From assembly GCA_948146395.1 (NCBI GenBank), contig OX411557.1, positions 33,582,077-33,646,076 on the forward strand: a stretch of DNA of 64,000 nucleotides, read 5' to 3'. Below are positions 1-13,225 of the stretch, one piece after another. The notes under the pieces are model-generated. The model worked only from the letters and a program-made list of their open reading frames with translations, did no database searches and was not told where the DNA came from. Source of the stretch: Fragum whitleyi. Its lineage: Eukaryota > Mollusca > Bivalvia > Cardiida > Cardiidae. How positions within the stretch are numbered: the stretch's first letter is position 1; each line of letters opens with the position of its first letter. The position numbers and the translations under genes were made by a program.

Positions 1-660
1 ACACACTTCTCCTCCATAAGATCTATCCACCCATAAGGTTTCAAGTTGATAGCTATTATACTTTAGGAGATATGCTCTGTGGTCAGATTGCAAGGACTCA
101 AATAAGATGTTATCTTATACAGCAAACATAAAGGTAACAAACATTAAACTCCCTTTTTGCATGACATATTTTTAGACACAAATATCAAATACCTTATGGT
201 AAAGGGCATCTGATTCGCTACTGAAATGTGAAATTTCATCAAATTCTGAGCATGAGACTAGGAGAAATGAAAGAATAACTGTATTTTACGCGCTAGCGTA
301 AAGGTAACAAACATTTAGCCCCCTTTTTCCATGATATTTTTTTTTTACGTTAATTTCAAATTGTTTATAGTAAAGAGCATCTGATTTGCTGCTCAAATAT
401 GAAATTTCACTAAATTCTGACTGTTAGACTAGGAGAAATTTGGGAAAAACTGTTTTTTACCCTAAGTCCCCTTTTCCTGTGACGAGGCCTCAAATCCAAA
501 AACCGCCACAGATGCATCATCACTATATCATGGGGAGTTCACATGGCAAGTTTCATTTGATTTGGCCCAAGGGTTATGGAGAAATAGGTTGAAATGGACG
601 GACGGACGGACGGACAGACGAAACGGCGGCTATATGCTCTCCCTTCGGGGAGCATAAAAA
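1..660 (+). repeat. Hairpin-ended repeat family 3, cut by window start
   Basis: Carries modules with aagtttcaagttgatagc-like text, then ggacggacggacggacagac, and ends with the hairpin tgctctcccttcggggagca plus taaaaa. The 5' end lies left of the window. A full head is seen at 12,097. Confidence 0.85.
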
Positions 661-765
661 ACTCTGCCATTCTTAGAAAATGAGAAATTCGCATGTTGTA
701 ATATTTCCTTGTTCTTTTTTTTCATTTTCCACCACATTTTTTCCAAGCTTGATTTTTTACTTGAA

Positions 766-1224
766 ACAAGAGGCCCAAGAGGGCCTGTATCGCTCTACTG
801 CTTAAGCATCTCAAGATTTGAAAGAGATTGAAAATAGAAGATAATGAAAGTCACAAGCATTCACAAGCCCTGCCATGCCCATATTTGGGGGGTCAATCAC
901 CCAAGGAATAATTATGCCAAGTTTTATTGAAATTGGCTCAATGGTTTGGGAGGAGAAGATTTTTAAGATTTTAAAGTGAAGATATGACCCACCCTGCTAC
1001 GCCTATATTTTGGGGTCAATCGAAAATTCTTGAACAATATGAGAAGAGGGTCACCAAAGGATCATTTCTACCAAGTTTTGGTAAAATCTGTCCATTGGTT
1101 TGGGAGAAGAAGATTATTAAAGAAAAAGTTTATGCACACACAGACAGACGGACCCATGCACGAACCATGATGGACACTCCGCCATGGCAATAGCTTGCTG
1201 GCCCTAGTGGGCAAAGATTAAAAA
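766..1224 (+). repeat. Hairpin-ended repeat (aggcccaagagggcct head)
   Basis: Starts acaagaggcccaagagggcc (a hairpin), followed by tgtatcgctctac. It ends with cagacagacggac and gctggccctagtgggcaaag before taaaaa. Same plan as family 1. Confidence 0.75.
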
Positions 1225-1448
1225 GATAGTGACTCTAGAGTGGCCCATGAATAATTAATATCGGTAACAATAATACTATATCAATAAATTTACAAATCTT
1301 CCACATTGCATATACATTAACAATTCTATTGTTCATTTTGTATAGACAATATTATTGATTGTTCAGAACATTAATGAACACTGAATCAATAGTCTATAAT
1401 ATTGACAGTAATGGATCAAATACTGTATCAACTTGACAGAAATAATAC

Positions 1449-1540
1449 CTCAGGTAGTTGTGATGCCTGCCAATAAGGTACAGTATAAAACCCTGTTCTG
1501 TTGTCTTGAAAATTGGTGTTGGACTCACTTTTGTAGATCT
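1449..1540 (-). CDS. SHIP-like gene, exon 16 seen (C2-like region)
   Basis: 92 bp, phase 0 to 2. The acceptor is cctgttttttcag and the donor CTGAG|gtatta. The peptide RSTKVSPTPIFKTTEQGF and ILYLIG can be aligned loosely with SSRQLPTLKPILADIEYL of SHIP2. It is the last exon of the gene that I can find before the left edge. Splice sites and phase are good. Homology is weak. Confidence 0.6.
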
Positions 1541-1810
1541 CTGAAAAAACAGGCAAACTTTTACAAATGACCTAGAGCTTGACAAATGCTCTAGATATCA
1601 ACAGATATTTATTAAAAGATCTATAATCATGCCAAATATGCACAATATGCCAACAGAAATTGACAATGCCAATATTCTAAGAGGAGGTTTGCCTACACTT
1701 GACCCCTAACAGGTGATCGTAACTATCTCAATTTACCTGATCAACTGATGCATTCAAATGAGTTATAACCATGCCAAATATTAGTATGAATGACATAGGC
1801 AATGTAAGGT

Positions 1811-2695
1811 TTTTAGCTCCACTGACCCAAGTCCACTGGGGTTAGTGTCATGGCGCTGTGTCCGTCATGTGTTCATGCTTCAGTGTGTCTGAGCATCAAG
1901 TCGTAAACTTTTTCTTTAAAAATCTTCTCCTCAGAAACAACTAGATGAATTTCAACCAAACTTCACAAACTCTTTCAAAGTTGTTTCAAGAAATTTTGAT
2001 CCAATAAAAACATGGATTTAATGGGCCTGGCTAATTTCCAAATATGATAATATGTGACTTTTCTCAGATTCTAATTGATGGTTACCAACCAAATTTTACA
2101 TGAATGATCCTTTATCAGTCTACAAAAAAATGATTGTTATCAGATGAAAAAAATGTATTTTATGGGCGAAGGTCATTTCTCTATATGTTATATAGTGGAA
2201 ACTTTGAAAATCATTTTTTCAGAATCTAACTAATGAATATCAGCCAAATTTCTCTGGAATGATCCTTGAGTAACCCTTTATCAGTCTTCAAAAAAAATAT
2301 TGTGATTGGATGAAAAATGTGTCTTTAATATGAGGAGGTCATTTCTCTAAATCTTATATGGTGAAATCTTTGAAAATCATTTTTTCAGAGTCTAACAATT
2401 GGATATCAACAAAATTTCACTGGAATGTTCCTTTTGTGACTTTTCATTAAACTACACAAAATTACTGTATTGTGATTGGATGAAAAATTAGTATCTTACA
2501 GAGACGAGGTTAATTTTCTAGATTTCACTCATCAATCATGAATTTTTCTTTGCAGAAATATTTCAGCATGTGACACTTAAAAACACTTATTTACTTGAAA
2601 TAAAAATTTATTAATTCATTAATTCACTGAAATTCTCATAGTATCAGTAGATTCAGGCCTGTGGAGCAAATCAGCTGCTCAAGCAGCTCTAGTTA
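1811..2695 (-). repeat. Hairpin-ended repeat family 5, minus orientation
   Basis: On the minus strand it begins aactagagctgcttgagcag with gctccacaggcctgaa and ends with the inverted box before agctaaaaa. Internal modules contain aatgatcctt...gtgaaat text repeated about every 150-170 bp. Confidence 0.8.
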
Positions 2696-2726
2696 GACTA
2701 ACTTATGCCAGCATTAGACCTATAAA

Positions 2727-4242
2727 ACTAGAGGGGCTTGAGCGCCTGATTTGCTCCACAGGCCTGAATATCCTGATAATGATTATTAGAGGATGATAAG
2801 GCTGTTAAAAATAAGGATCATTCCAGTGAAATTTGTTTGAAATCAATAAATAGAAAATTCAATACTAACAGAATGTTACTGCATAATATATTGGTATTTT
2901 GTCCACAAAATTTTGATTGTAGATCTTTCCGCTTTTCATTGAACACCAATAAGGGTGTTACTTCACAATAATTGTTTGTCACCAAAACAAAATTCTATCT
3001 TATAATAATAAGAAATAAAATATTAAATCTAATATTTTTATTCTGCCCAATGCCTTAGAGTGCAGTCAACTCAGCTATTTCTTTCCCACTCTGGACCTCA
3101 GTCGGCCACTTTACACCACTTGACCTCTTTCACCCTTCGTTCAACTAAACTGACAAATTCTAAGGGGGTATCTCAGGCTCCCTATTTCACCTAATGTTTC
3201 TACACATTTGGATTCTAACAAAGCTTATGTTCCATCTAACCTACAATCTTTACACCTATTAAATTTAATGAGTCTAAAAAGATTCATCATTTAGGTGATA
3301 CCAAAAGGGTTGTCATGTATTCACTTTATATGTTGAAATGTCCTCTGCAAATATAGAGCATGCTGTTCATCTAATCAAATATTTTTTGCAGCCTGATATA
3401 ACTTCACAGAAATAAAATTCCTATGATATTTGGTTGAAATCCATCTGTTTGAACTGTGAAAAAAGTTTGTTTTACCCCATATTAGATATTACACCATGTA
3501 ACATATCAAAAGAAATGACCTCTGACAATAAAATACAAATTTTGCATCTGATCACAATAAATTTTTTTTGCAGACTGATAAAGTATCACTAAAGAATCAT
3601 TCCAGTGAAATTCGGTCCATATTCATGAGTTAGATTCTGAGTAAATGATTTTCAAAGTTTTCACTATATAACATATAGAGAAATGACCTCCGCCCATAAA
3701 ATGCTTATTTTTCATCTGATCACAATATATATTTACAGACTTGTAAAGGATCATTAAAGAATCATTCCATTGAAATTTGGTTGATATCCATCAATTACAT
3801 TCTGAGAAATTAATTTTCAAAGTTTCCACTATATAACATTTAGAGAAATGACCTCCGCCCATAAAATACATATTTTTCATCTGATCACAATAATTTATGG
3901 TAGACTGATTAAGGGTCACTCAAGGATCATTCATGTAAAATTTAATTGATATCCATCCATAAGAATCTGAGGAAACTCACATATTTCCATATATGGAAAT
4001 TAGCCATGCCAACTACAGCCATGATTTTCAACAGATTAGAATTCTTTGAAGGAATCTGATAGAGGGTCACCCAAGGAACATTCCTGTGAAATTTGCTTGA
4101 AATCCATCCAGTACTTTAGGAGAAGATTTTTAAAGTAAAAGTTTACGGACGGACGGACGGACGGATGGACAGACGCACGCACGGACGACAGGCACCATGC
4201 CATGACAAAAGCCCTATGGCCCCTTTCGGCCATTGGAGCTAA
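2727..4242 (+). repeat. Hairpin-ended repeat family 5, plus orientation
   Basis: Head aactagaggggcttgagc then tttgctccacaggcctgaat. Several ~165-bp modules (gatatccatc...gagaaatgacctccgccc) follow, then ggacggacggacggacgg, and it ends tttcggccattggagct. It faces the preceding copy head to head, 30 bp apart. Confidence 0.85.
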
Positions 4243-5082
4243 TGACATTCACCTAGTCAGATAACCTTGTATCAGAAAATGTGCAACTGAGATTAATCAT
4301 CATATAATTTAAGTATCATAGTCAGGCGGTCATATGGGAATAAGTGCGCTAGAAATCAAGTTTGTGGGCACTTTGGCGGCATGAAGGGCAACAGGCCTTA
4401 AGTTGAAGAGTAACATCTGCTCTTTTAGAATCTGCCTGTTGCCCAACCGAAATATCATTATCAAGGTCAATAAATAAGGTCAAAGGTCATTAGGTGCAAA
4501 ATGGAGTAAAATTAAAAAATTATAGCATATAGGCTATAAATGATGGGCATTCGTAAGCTGTGCGTATCAGAATTACATTGTTATGCCTTTAGACTATAGA
4601 CTAATTGTTTTCTTAACATCATACACAATTATCTTGATATATTCGTCCACCTGTCTGTCATTATTATCAGTTTTTAAAGGAGACAAATGAAAGGCTGCGT
4701 TCCTTTCTTCAGTTAAACCTATAAAAAAACTAATTTGTCGTAAGCTTTTCTTGCGCGATTTTTGTGTGAACTTTATCTGTTTTTGGTGAATGTAACTTTT
4801 TGATAATCGAAAATAATATCTATAATTGCAAGCACTTATCCTCTGACTATCCGTGAAATGGTAAAATACGTTATTTTTAAATACTCCATACAGAAAACTT
4901 CATTGAGGCTTATAATTTGTATTCTTTAAAAACACTTTTGTGTTCTTTTTATTTTGGGCAAATACAACTTTTTCGCAACTTAACACCATGTTTATAATTG
5001 TTACCAGGTATATCATGATTACCAGGGTAATTGTAAAATATGTTACTTTTAAATACTCAACATAGGAAATACGAGGGTTGTC

Positions 5083-6498
5083 CCAGGAATTCGTGAACTT
5101 TTGCGATAACTTTTATATAAAACGTCTGATAAAACTGAAAATTACAAGTAATGTGGATAAATCATTTTTCTTTATTTTTGTGTAATTACATAGGGCTATG
5201 TAGAATACTAGCGAAGATATGATTTATAATGTAACACTAGTAAATGTTTGTCGGCGCACGCTATCAACGTCATTAAAATATACATGAAACGTCGTTTCAA
5301 AACTGAATCACTTATCGAACTAGCGTCCTTACCGGCGTTATGGACTTGTTACGTAGATAGAACCTTTGTCAAAACACATCTCAAATCATTGTTGACATAA
5401 CCCTTTGTTATGCATTCAATGAAATATTTTATTTAAAACCGTTTTCTCAATCTTTTGCGTAGGTACGCATAATCGTATTTTTCTTTTAACCAGAGAAGGG
5501 AAGGGTGAAGTAAATGTTACATTTTTTCATGACCTATCGTTATATTTAGACATTTCGTAAAAGGAACTTTTACTGTATTATACTCACAGGAAATAATAAT
5601 TTGGGTTTGTTTTGAATACCTTAGAATAATAACACTACTACTGCATTAATTCATCAAGATAGACCCACCATAGAAAACTGGGAATTACTGGGAACCGCTT
5701 CCAAATTTCTCATGATGTCGAAAGTGCTTGCATATGTCTTTAATGCCTCGATACCTACCATGTATTGACGCGACTTTTGATCAAGTCATATAAAACTATA
5801 CACTGCTGTTTTACTTACTCTAAGTTTTTGTTTATCCAATCAGACGTTCTGATTGACGTCGGTCCAAAAGTCTTTTGTACCTTTTACGACGCTGCTCGCA
5901 TTGTTTCTCGATCTTTTTTTCCTATTGTCCCTTATCAGTTTAAATTTTATACCTCTTTTATCCGTTATAATAGAGTGTGTGCAACACCCAATTATAGTCT
6001 TTCTTCATTTTGAAATATCATATGCTTTGTATAGGTCTTATTTAGCGATCCAGACCATATTATAAACGATTTTGTGCGCCGAGCGTCGCATGAACTTCGC
6101 CATTTTTACGCCGTTTGACTTGTTCTGGGACATAACAAAACTTTACAACTGCGCACTACGTGCGGTCATTTGTATGAAAATATACATGTGTGAACTCCAA
6201 AGTTGACCGCTTTCAACTATGTTAGTTTTACATCGAACTCCTCGTGAATATCGAAATAAATGACTATCAAATATCTACCATATAACATTCGTAAGCAATA
6301 AATTTGGAGTGCGCCGACCACCCCTACCGAGCGTGTCTTTTAAAGCTATATTTCCGAACATGAACATACTAAAGCCATAAAACCTTTATCAATCGGTTGC
6401 AAATGAACGTGTGTTGTTAGTTAAAGATGTTTATTTTAATCGGACGCTTGAGTTTTGAATAATCGAAAAAGTTCACGAATTTCTGGGACAACCCTCGT
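5083..6498. mobile_element. Tc1/mariner-like TIR element, no intact transposase
   Basis: Ends CGAGGGTTGTCCCAGGAATT and the inverted aatttctgggacaaccctcg, with TIRs of about 30 bp, each flanked by TA. The TA target duplication points to the Tc1/mariner superfamily. The 1.4-kb interior has only short ORFs and I recognise no transposase. Confidence 0.75.
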
Positions 6499-7069
6499 AT
6501 TATTGGGCCTTTCACCTTACAACTTTCGCAATACACTTGATAGTAATAATACTGATAAATTAAGCTGTAGCTAAGAAAGTTTTAGGTAAATTTCGAAGTG
6601 AATGAATGCAAATAATAGATGTAACGAAAATACTGGTAAAAATACGTTATATCCCAGAATTTCGGTTTTCGCCTGTATTTCAGGTTTGACTTTCATTTGA
6701 TTTTGTGGTGTTTTTTTTTTGTAATGTTAAATTTCTCAAAGAACCGTTGTTACGAAACACGACAAATCGTGAAAGAATATTTAATGCCTTTGTAATCGAC
6801 CGATTTACGTTACTGCGGAGGAAAAACGTAACGAATGTAATTGTATTTTCTACTAAATTTGATCTTACCATTTTCTAAAACGGTTTAAATATTTCTTCTA
6901 TATCAACATTATCTTGTTCTATTGCTAATTGAGTGGGAATCAATTTCTAGAAGGATAGAAGTGTGAAAATGCATCTTATGTTGCACCATTTTATACACCC
7001 ATAATACTACATTTTGTAAATGAGTGCAACCCACTCGTATTGCTTACTTAATGTGAATTAAATCGATAA

Positions 7070-7661
7070 AGCCTAGTTTACATTTGCCACGATCGCCGTA
7101 CGATATCGCAGCCTGTGATTTCTTGTATGATATTTTTGACATTCGTACGATTTTTTTCTACGGCGTATGTGTTCACAAAATCGTGCGGTCTCCACACGGG
7201 TTTTCATAAAGCTATTACGAGAATCATTGAGGTGCCAGTGCGGCGATCACAAGATAATCGTGCGAACCCATCGCACGGAGACCGTGCGATTTTTCAACTA
7301 TTTACACTTTAAACCGAGCGGCCTTCGATCATCGTACGGTACCCACACGAGGACCGTAGGATGATCCGCTAAAGAGTAAAAGGTGAAATATCACACGGTG
7401 GCCGTGCGGCGATCGTGTGATTCCTCTAAAACGAGTCTACGAGCTACGGTCTCCGTGTGGTCTTGCGATTTTTAAAAAATTGTATAGCATTTTTTATATA
7501 AAATCGCAAAGGTCTAAGGCACTCGTAAAGCCGTGCGATGATCACACAGACAACGTGTGCCGCCGCACGGCCACTGCACAATTTTAGGGTTACTGCGAGT
7601 TACGGGCGCCGTACGGGCCCCATAAGCCAATTGTAAGCAAGGCTTAAATGTAGACGAGGCC
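7070..7661. mobile_element. Short inverted-repeat element rich in cgtgcgg/ccgcacg motifs
   Basis: Ends gcctagtttacattt and the inverse aaatgtagacgaggc match at 13 of 15. The interior is unusually CG-rich for this window and is packed with short inverted motifs around CGCACGG and CCGTGCG (for example 7,270-7,290 and 7,390-7,415). Confidence 0.6.
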
Positions 7662-10482
7662 ATTTAAAAGTTGGGTAAATGCGCGTCATTGAAAACTTCC
7701 AATATTGTAATTAGAAAATTATCACGGATGATAAATCGATCACTTTCAGCCGAAAAGACATATCTTACGGTGAAACCTTGGTAGCTAGATATTCTTTAAA
7801 GAATAACGATATTTAAATTCCGGTTTAAACAAAACATGGTCTTTATGATCTAACGTTGCCCTTTCGGACAAAAATAACTTTAGAGTATTATTTATGTATC
7901 GATACAAATTAAAATGGCGTTTTGAAAAAAATCAAAGTGTTACATTCTTGGTTTTAAACACGAAAAAGAGTCATTAAATATGCGCCACAATATTACCGGT
8001 TGTTTCGAAAATAATGTGACATAGGTTTACCACATAGAACGACAGTCGATCAATTATTAGGAAAAATGTATGTTGGTTAACGGCTCAACCAACAGCCGGT
8101 GTGGAAAGACAAAATCTCGAATTCGGTTTCATTCGACGAATTGAGCAACGAACAAAAATACATATAAGACCCTGATAAAAGAGCTTTTTACTATCAGTCA
8201 AGTTCAATTGCGCTGCTGACGTGGTAAAAAATTGATCGGCACACTAGTAGCACTGTGCGTTATTAGTGTAACTATACAGATGTAAGATTGCGGTTAAAAT
8301 ATATTAAAGATTATAGTTCCATAAACAAGCTATTCGTCGTAATCACATGTAGCTTTACATATACTTGAAATAGTAAGATGCAATGGGATTTCGGAAAAAA
8401 ACATATGATACACGTATAGAACAAAATGATTGTCAAAACAACACATTATAACAGATATTCATTTCAACAGAAAGAAAGATTATCGTAAATTGTTCCAAAT
8501 AAAATGAATTACAGTATAAAGCTTCGCCATTTTAATTATTTTTTATTAGTAATCTGCGGAGTATGTTACTTTTTCGTCTGTATATTCACGTAAGATATTA
8601 AGTCGTGTCTTTGAGATTGCCTTTTGCAATTCTCAATTCTATATTATTACATACCGCTGTAATTTGCTAGCCTATACATTTTTGAAATCGTTATATCTTT
8701 TTTCTAGTATTCTACTTGATACACAGTAGCAGTGAATATTTGAAAATACAAAAGAATAATTTTCGAGTCAAAGTATCTCAAATTTATCTTCACTGTCTCG
8801 ATTGTCTTGTGCATAATAGTATAGGCGCTCGATTTGTGATTCGAGCCCAACATCACCGACACTGTTTATGGGCAAGAAACTTTATAGCCAGGGCCAGTCA
8901 GCCCAGATGTAGAATCGGGCAGCATTTGGTTTCAAGCCTTTAAATCTCTTCTCTCGTGGCCGTGAAAAGACATTAATTGAGTGTTAATATGTATGTAAAG
9001 GTGAATAAAGTTGACAAAGTTTTCTAAACGTTAAAAAATGTTTAAAAACAATAACACGTATCTTACAAACAAATGGTTCACGGCATTTAAAATTTTGCGC
9101 GAGACTCCACACATAATATAGATTTGAAATTAATAAACGAAACTGAGATATGCATTCCATGAAATACAGTTATAACGTTTCTTCAAATTATCAAATTAAG
9201 ATATAATGGATAACGTGTATTACACATATTTTACCTCACTGAGAAATAATATTATGTTGTTGTTCAATCCAATGCAATACATATCCTTGAAGACGTAAAT
9301 CACTTTCATTGATATATTTCACTTAAATAAAACATATCTAATGAGCTGCGAGTCATTTTTGAGATGCCAATCTTAATAACTAGGGTTTCAACAGCGTAAA
9401 CTATAGAAACTTACACTCGTCTTTTAATGATATTCGAATGTCAAACAATTTTCTTGTGTTCGAGACATTTTGAAAATAAAAAGAAACATTGAAATACGAA
9501 AATGAAAGAAGTTCTAAACTTTGATAACTTCATATATTGTATGTTTTTTTGTTGTTTTTTTTTTATCTTATCTAAATGGGTAACGTATTTTACATATATT
9601 TGAAAAATAGAAACATTAAAGAATTATTATCTTATTCTACCAGAGTCTTCAAATCACAACTTGTCATACTTCTTTTTACTAATTTACTTTATTTATTACA
9701 CACTCTCGTGTTGGTTGTCCAAACATATGTACTTATATGTAATATACTTAAGGCCGATTTATCCCTTTTATAGGCTGAAAAGTATAACGTTATTAACAAA
9801 CGTTTTGTATTTTTTTTTTGAGACAGCATTGTTAACATGTTAATGAATCAAAGACATCCTCAAAATACGAAATAAATGATAACATAGGTCTATATAATGT
9901 TGAACAAAGCTTCTGTCTAAAATCATAAATCAGTAGTCTGTTTAGCAAGGTAAGTCGGCCTTTTTAGTCGAGTTAAGGGTTAAAAATATGACCTTACATA
10001 ATATAACCCAACATCAAATGTTTTTCAAATTAGGAACAAATGGCCCTATAATATTAAACTGATGTTGCTAAAGATTTTTTTCCTTTCAAAAAGACTAAAA
10101 AGACTAATCTTAAAAAAACAATTATACCCATAGAATTCGCTTACGTGAACTGTACTTGGTGACCTTTGACCCGAATTGTGACCTCATTAATGATTTTATT
10201 TTTGGGCAACAGGGCAAAATCTGTTCAGGGATGGTTGCCGAAGCTATTAAGCCTAGTGAGACCTTATGCCGCAAAAGTGCCCACACTTCGAAAATTTTCG
10301 GTCTAAACCACCAGTCTATCAATCTTGAATAAAAGTAGGTCCAAAGAAATGTGCTAAGTTAAGTTTCTATTATATTACATTTTGCAAAAATTTGACCATG
10401 ATAGATGACCTTAATGTTGATGTTGACATCAGTAGATGCATATTTATCATATCTATCATCATACCAAATAAGAGCATTATAC

Positions 10483-10526
10483 CTTGAAAAGGCTCAGAGA
10501 AATTAAAAATGTTAACTTTTTTTGTT
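10483..10526 (-). CDS. SHIP-like gene, tentative 44-bp exon 15
   Basis: A short exon candidate with acceptor tgctgtttacag and donor TTCAAG|gtataa. It is entered in phase 1 and leaves in phase 0, which joins exon 14 to exon 16. The junction reads CLQEQKKLTF, resembling CLEEYKKSF of SHIP2. The rest does not align clearly, so this is inference from splice sites and phase. Confidence 0.45.
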
Positions 10527-11122
10527 CTGTAAACAGCAAACAGACAAATGGTTACCACATGACACTTCTATAATCCTTCAAACTGTATGATCCAGACAAG
10601 CTCAATTTTTACATTTGATCTTGAGCTATAATTTTTAACTTTGAAAATAGGAGTTATAGCTGTGTAAAAGATTTAACAAAAATTATGACCTCTAAAGTGG
10701 TAATAAGGAAAGAGTCATTTAGACTCCTTTTCCTTTTAAATTGATCAGAGTGTCCTTAAAATGAATAGAGGTTTGCTGCAGTGACTAGTAAAACAAGCTA
10801 ACAAACTGAAAAAGATTCACCCAAAGTTTAGAGCTCTAGAATGGTAATATGATAATTGTCATTTAGGCTCCTTTTACATTGGCACTAGCAGGAATGCCAC
10901 TGAAATTGACAGTAATCTTCACCACAAAAATGTTCAACACATTTAAGAAATACAGCAATACAGACACTCAAGAGTCACAAAAGTTCATCTAGAGCAACTA
11001 TAACAAAATCTTGACTTTTAATTTTATAAACAGTTGAGTTAAAAGGTGAATCAATGTCAAACATATCTCTCAAACATATTTTCAAGGAGGTGATTTGGTT
11101 CTTGAAGAGCTTAAAAATTTAC

Positions 11123-11180
11123 CTTGAAGACATGAAGAATAAAAGACAACTTGAAAATACTGCTTACAGCACGTTTTCAC
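11123..11180 (-). CDS. SHIP-like gene, exon 14 seen (C2-like region)
   Basis: 58 bp, phase 0 to 1, encoding VKTCCKQYFQVVFYSSCLQ. It continues exon 13 exactly as SIEAIVKTASRTKFFIEFYSTCLE does in SHIP2. The acceptor is gtatttcag and the donor CAAG|gtaaat. Confidence 0.88.
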
Positions 11181-11694
11181 CTGAAATACAGTTGCAGTGT
11201 TAGACCATTTAGAATGAGTTCAGGTCAGAAATCTGTCTACAGTTAGTGCGTAGACCTATGTCAAACATTAATTCTTATCCTTTTTGTATGCATGTATTGA
11301 GTAAAGCATCACATTTAATTGATTTTACATCAATGATGACTCTATAAGTTGGGGGTCAGAGCAACACTGTTTCAAGTATCTATTTACCTACAGACACTTA
11401 CACTAGTTATACTCTGACCCCTCATAGTAGTTTCCTGCCATTTCTCACCAGCACAACATTACATCAACAACTGGTCATCAAACTTTAATTAATGTATATA
11501 GGTTACTATTGCTTCTGTTCTTGGTATTTTCCTACTGTAAACAATGCTTAAGGAGATAGAATAGAAGATCAGCCTACAGATCTTACAGATCCTAGCCTAC
11601 ACTGTCTGATTTCTTCTTAATTGTTTTGAAGAAAATTTGCACCAGCTGGGTAAACCTGTCCCTGAATTTTACATACCTTTCATCTTAATGTTTG

Positions 11695-11945
11695 TTTGTT
11701 TATTTTGAATGGGGTTTTACACCACTTTAAACAATCTTTCAGTTATCTCACCGGGACTTGAGCACTTAACAGTGGATTACTGGTATTTCTAACACCAGTA
11801 CTACCATTACATCCTTTCCTAGCCTCAAGTTACTATCCCACATAGGTCTACGATTATCGACTTACTAGTGGGAGATAAATAGTTGGAAAGGATAAGTGCC
11901 ACTGGAGATCAAAGCTATGATCTCTATACTGACAGTCCAACTGTC
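11695..11945 (-). mobile_element. tRNA-derived SINE, older copy
   Basis: Minus-strand copy of the SINE at 30,105. The 3' end (ttgaatggggttttac on the plus strand) and body are clear. The tRNA-like head near 11,900-11,945 is heavily mutated. Confidence 0.8.
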
Positions 11946-12096
11946 ATTTTATACTTTAGAAAGTATTTTTGAAAGAAAACTAAGTGCTTGAAAATAGCAA
12001 ATACATTTCAAACAAAGTTTTTCCTGCCACAAAGGATGGTCCTATTCCTTATTGCACTCACTTCTTATTTTTGTCTCCATTCTTCTTAAATTTCAA

Positions 12097-12933
12097 ACAA
12101 GAGCCGTCAGAGACTGATTATGCTCCCCAAATAAGGCATTGTCACAAAAACAAGAGCCATGTTTGACATGGACATCCCCCACCACGAAAGCTTGATAGTA
12201 AACTGAAGCCTAATAGATTAAAGATTCTTTTGTACTGTCAGAGATTTACCTCCTATAAAATATAAGTATCAAAAATAACAAAGGGCAATAACTCCAAAAT
12301 TATGCAAGCAAGAGTTGTAGTTCTTGTGCATAGCACTTCTCCTTCAGGAGATCTATCCACCCATAAAGTTTCAAGTTGATAACTATTATACTTTAGGAGA
12401 TATGCTCAATACATAATCTAAGTATCAAAAATAACAAAGGGCAATAACTCCAAAATTATGCCAGCAAGAGTTGTAGTTCTTGTGCACTGCACTTGTTCTC
12501 CATAAGATCTATCCAACCATAAAGTTTCTAGATGATAGCTATTTTACTTTAGGAGATATGCTCAGTGGTCAGATTGCAAGGACTCAAATAGGTGTTATGT
12601 TATACACCTAACATAAAGGTAACAAACATTAAACCCCCTTTTTGCATGACATATTTTTAGACTCAAATTTCAAATAGTATATGGTAAAGGGCATCTGATT
12701 TGCTACTCAACTTTGAAATTTCATCAAATTCTGAGCATAAGACTAGGAGAAATGAAAGAATAACTGTATTTTACACTCTAAGGTAAAGGTAACAAACATT
12801 TAGCCCCCTTTTTCCATGCCCAAGGGTTATGGAGAAATAGGTGGGGACGGATGGAATTACGGACGGACAGATGGATGGACGGAAGGACAGACATAGCGGT
12901 GGCTATATGTTCTCCCTTCTGGGAGCATAAAAA
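12097..12933 (+). repeat. Family 3 repeat with a family 4 element in its head
   Basis: Head acaagagccgtcagagactg with attatgctccccaa. The inverse end is ttctgggagcata plus aaaa. At 12,150 a second head (acaagagccatgtttgacat, catcccccacc) of family 4 starts inside it. Modules carry gcaataactccaaaattatg and ctatccacccataaag. Confidence 0.8.
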
Positions 12934-13079
12934 TAGGAAAGGATAGTGATTTCCTCACAATCCTCATTCTTTTAAATCCTTTATTAACATTTTGGAAAAT
13001 GAATAAACAGCATGTTATTGTAAATGTTGTACCAGTCTAGAATTTGTCAGCCATTAATGACTCAAGAGTTTCTACATAC

Positions 13080-13225
13080 CTGGGCCTCAATGGAATGGAA
13101 GATGATTTTCACCGGGGCCATTTCTGCCAGTGAACCACGGGTCTGGATAAATTCAGAGGAAATACCCACATTGAAGGAAGAAAAAACTGGTCTATGGTCA
13201 CTGCTTAGTATTGTCTCAGATGAGC
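13080..13225 (-). CDS. SHIP-like gene, exon 13 seen (SDHRPVF motif and C2 start)
   Basis: 146 bp, phase 1 to 0. The acceptor is ctacatttag and the donor CAG|gtatgt. The peptide has ILSSDHRPVFSSFNVGISS and HSIEAQ, matching IVTSDHSPVFGTFEVGVTS and ESIEAI. SDHxPV carries the catalytic His/Asp pair. It then leads into the C2-like domain that follows the catalytic domain in SHIP. Confidence 0.95.

Larger units (their letters stand above)
4300..10330. mobile_element. Possible ~6-kb element bounded by inverted ~190-bp repeats
   Basis: Sequence at ~4,321-4,500 recurs inverted at ~10,130-10,320. Shared text includes gtgggcactt, gcggcat, cctgttgcccaa and aaggtcaaaggtca in the same order, diverged by substitutions and small indels. 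Between them lies AT-rich DNA without long ORFs and with two smaller TIR elements. It may be a decayed DNA transposon, or two opposed copies of one short repeat. I cannot tell which. Confidence 0.5.

Noticed and set aside
4143..4180. GGAC microsatellites as independent loci
   Set aside because: They occur at a fixed place just before the 3' box of the repeat families, so they are parts of those elements.
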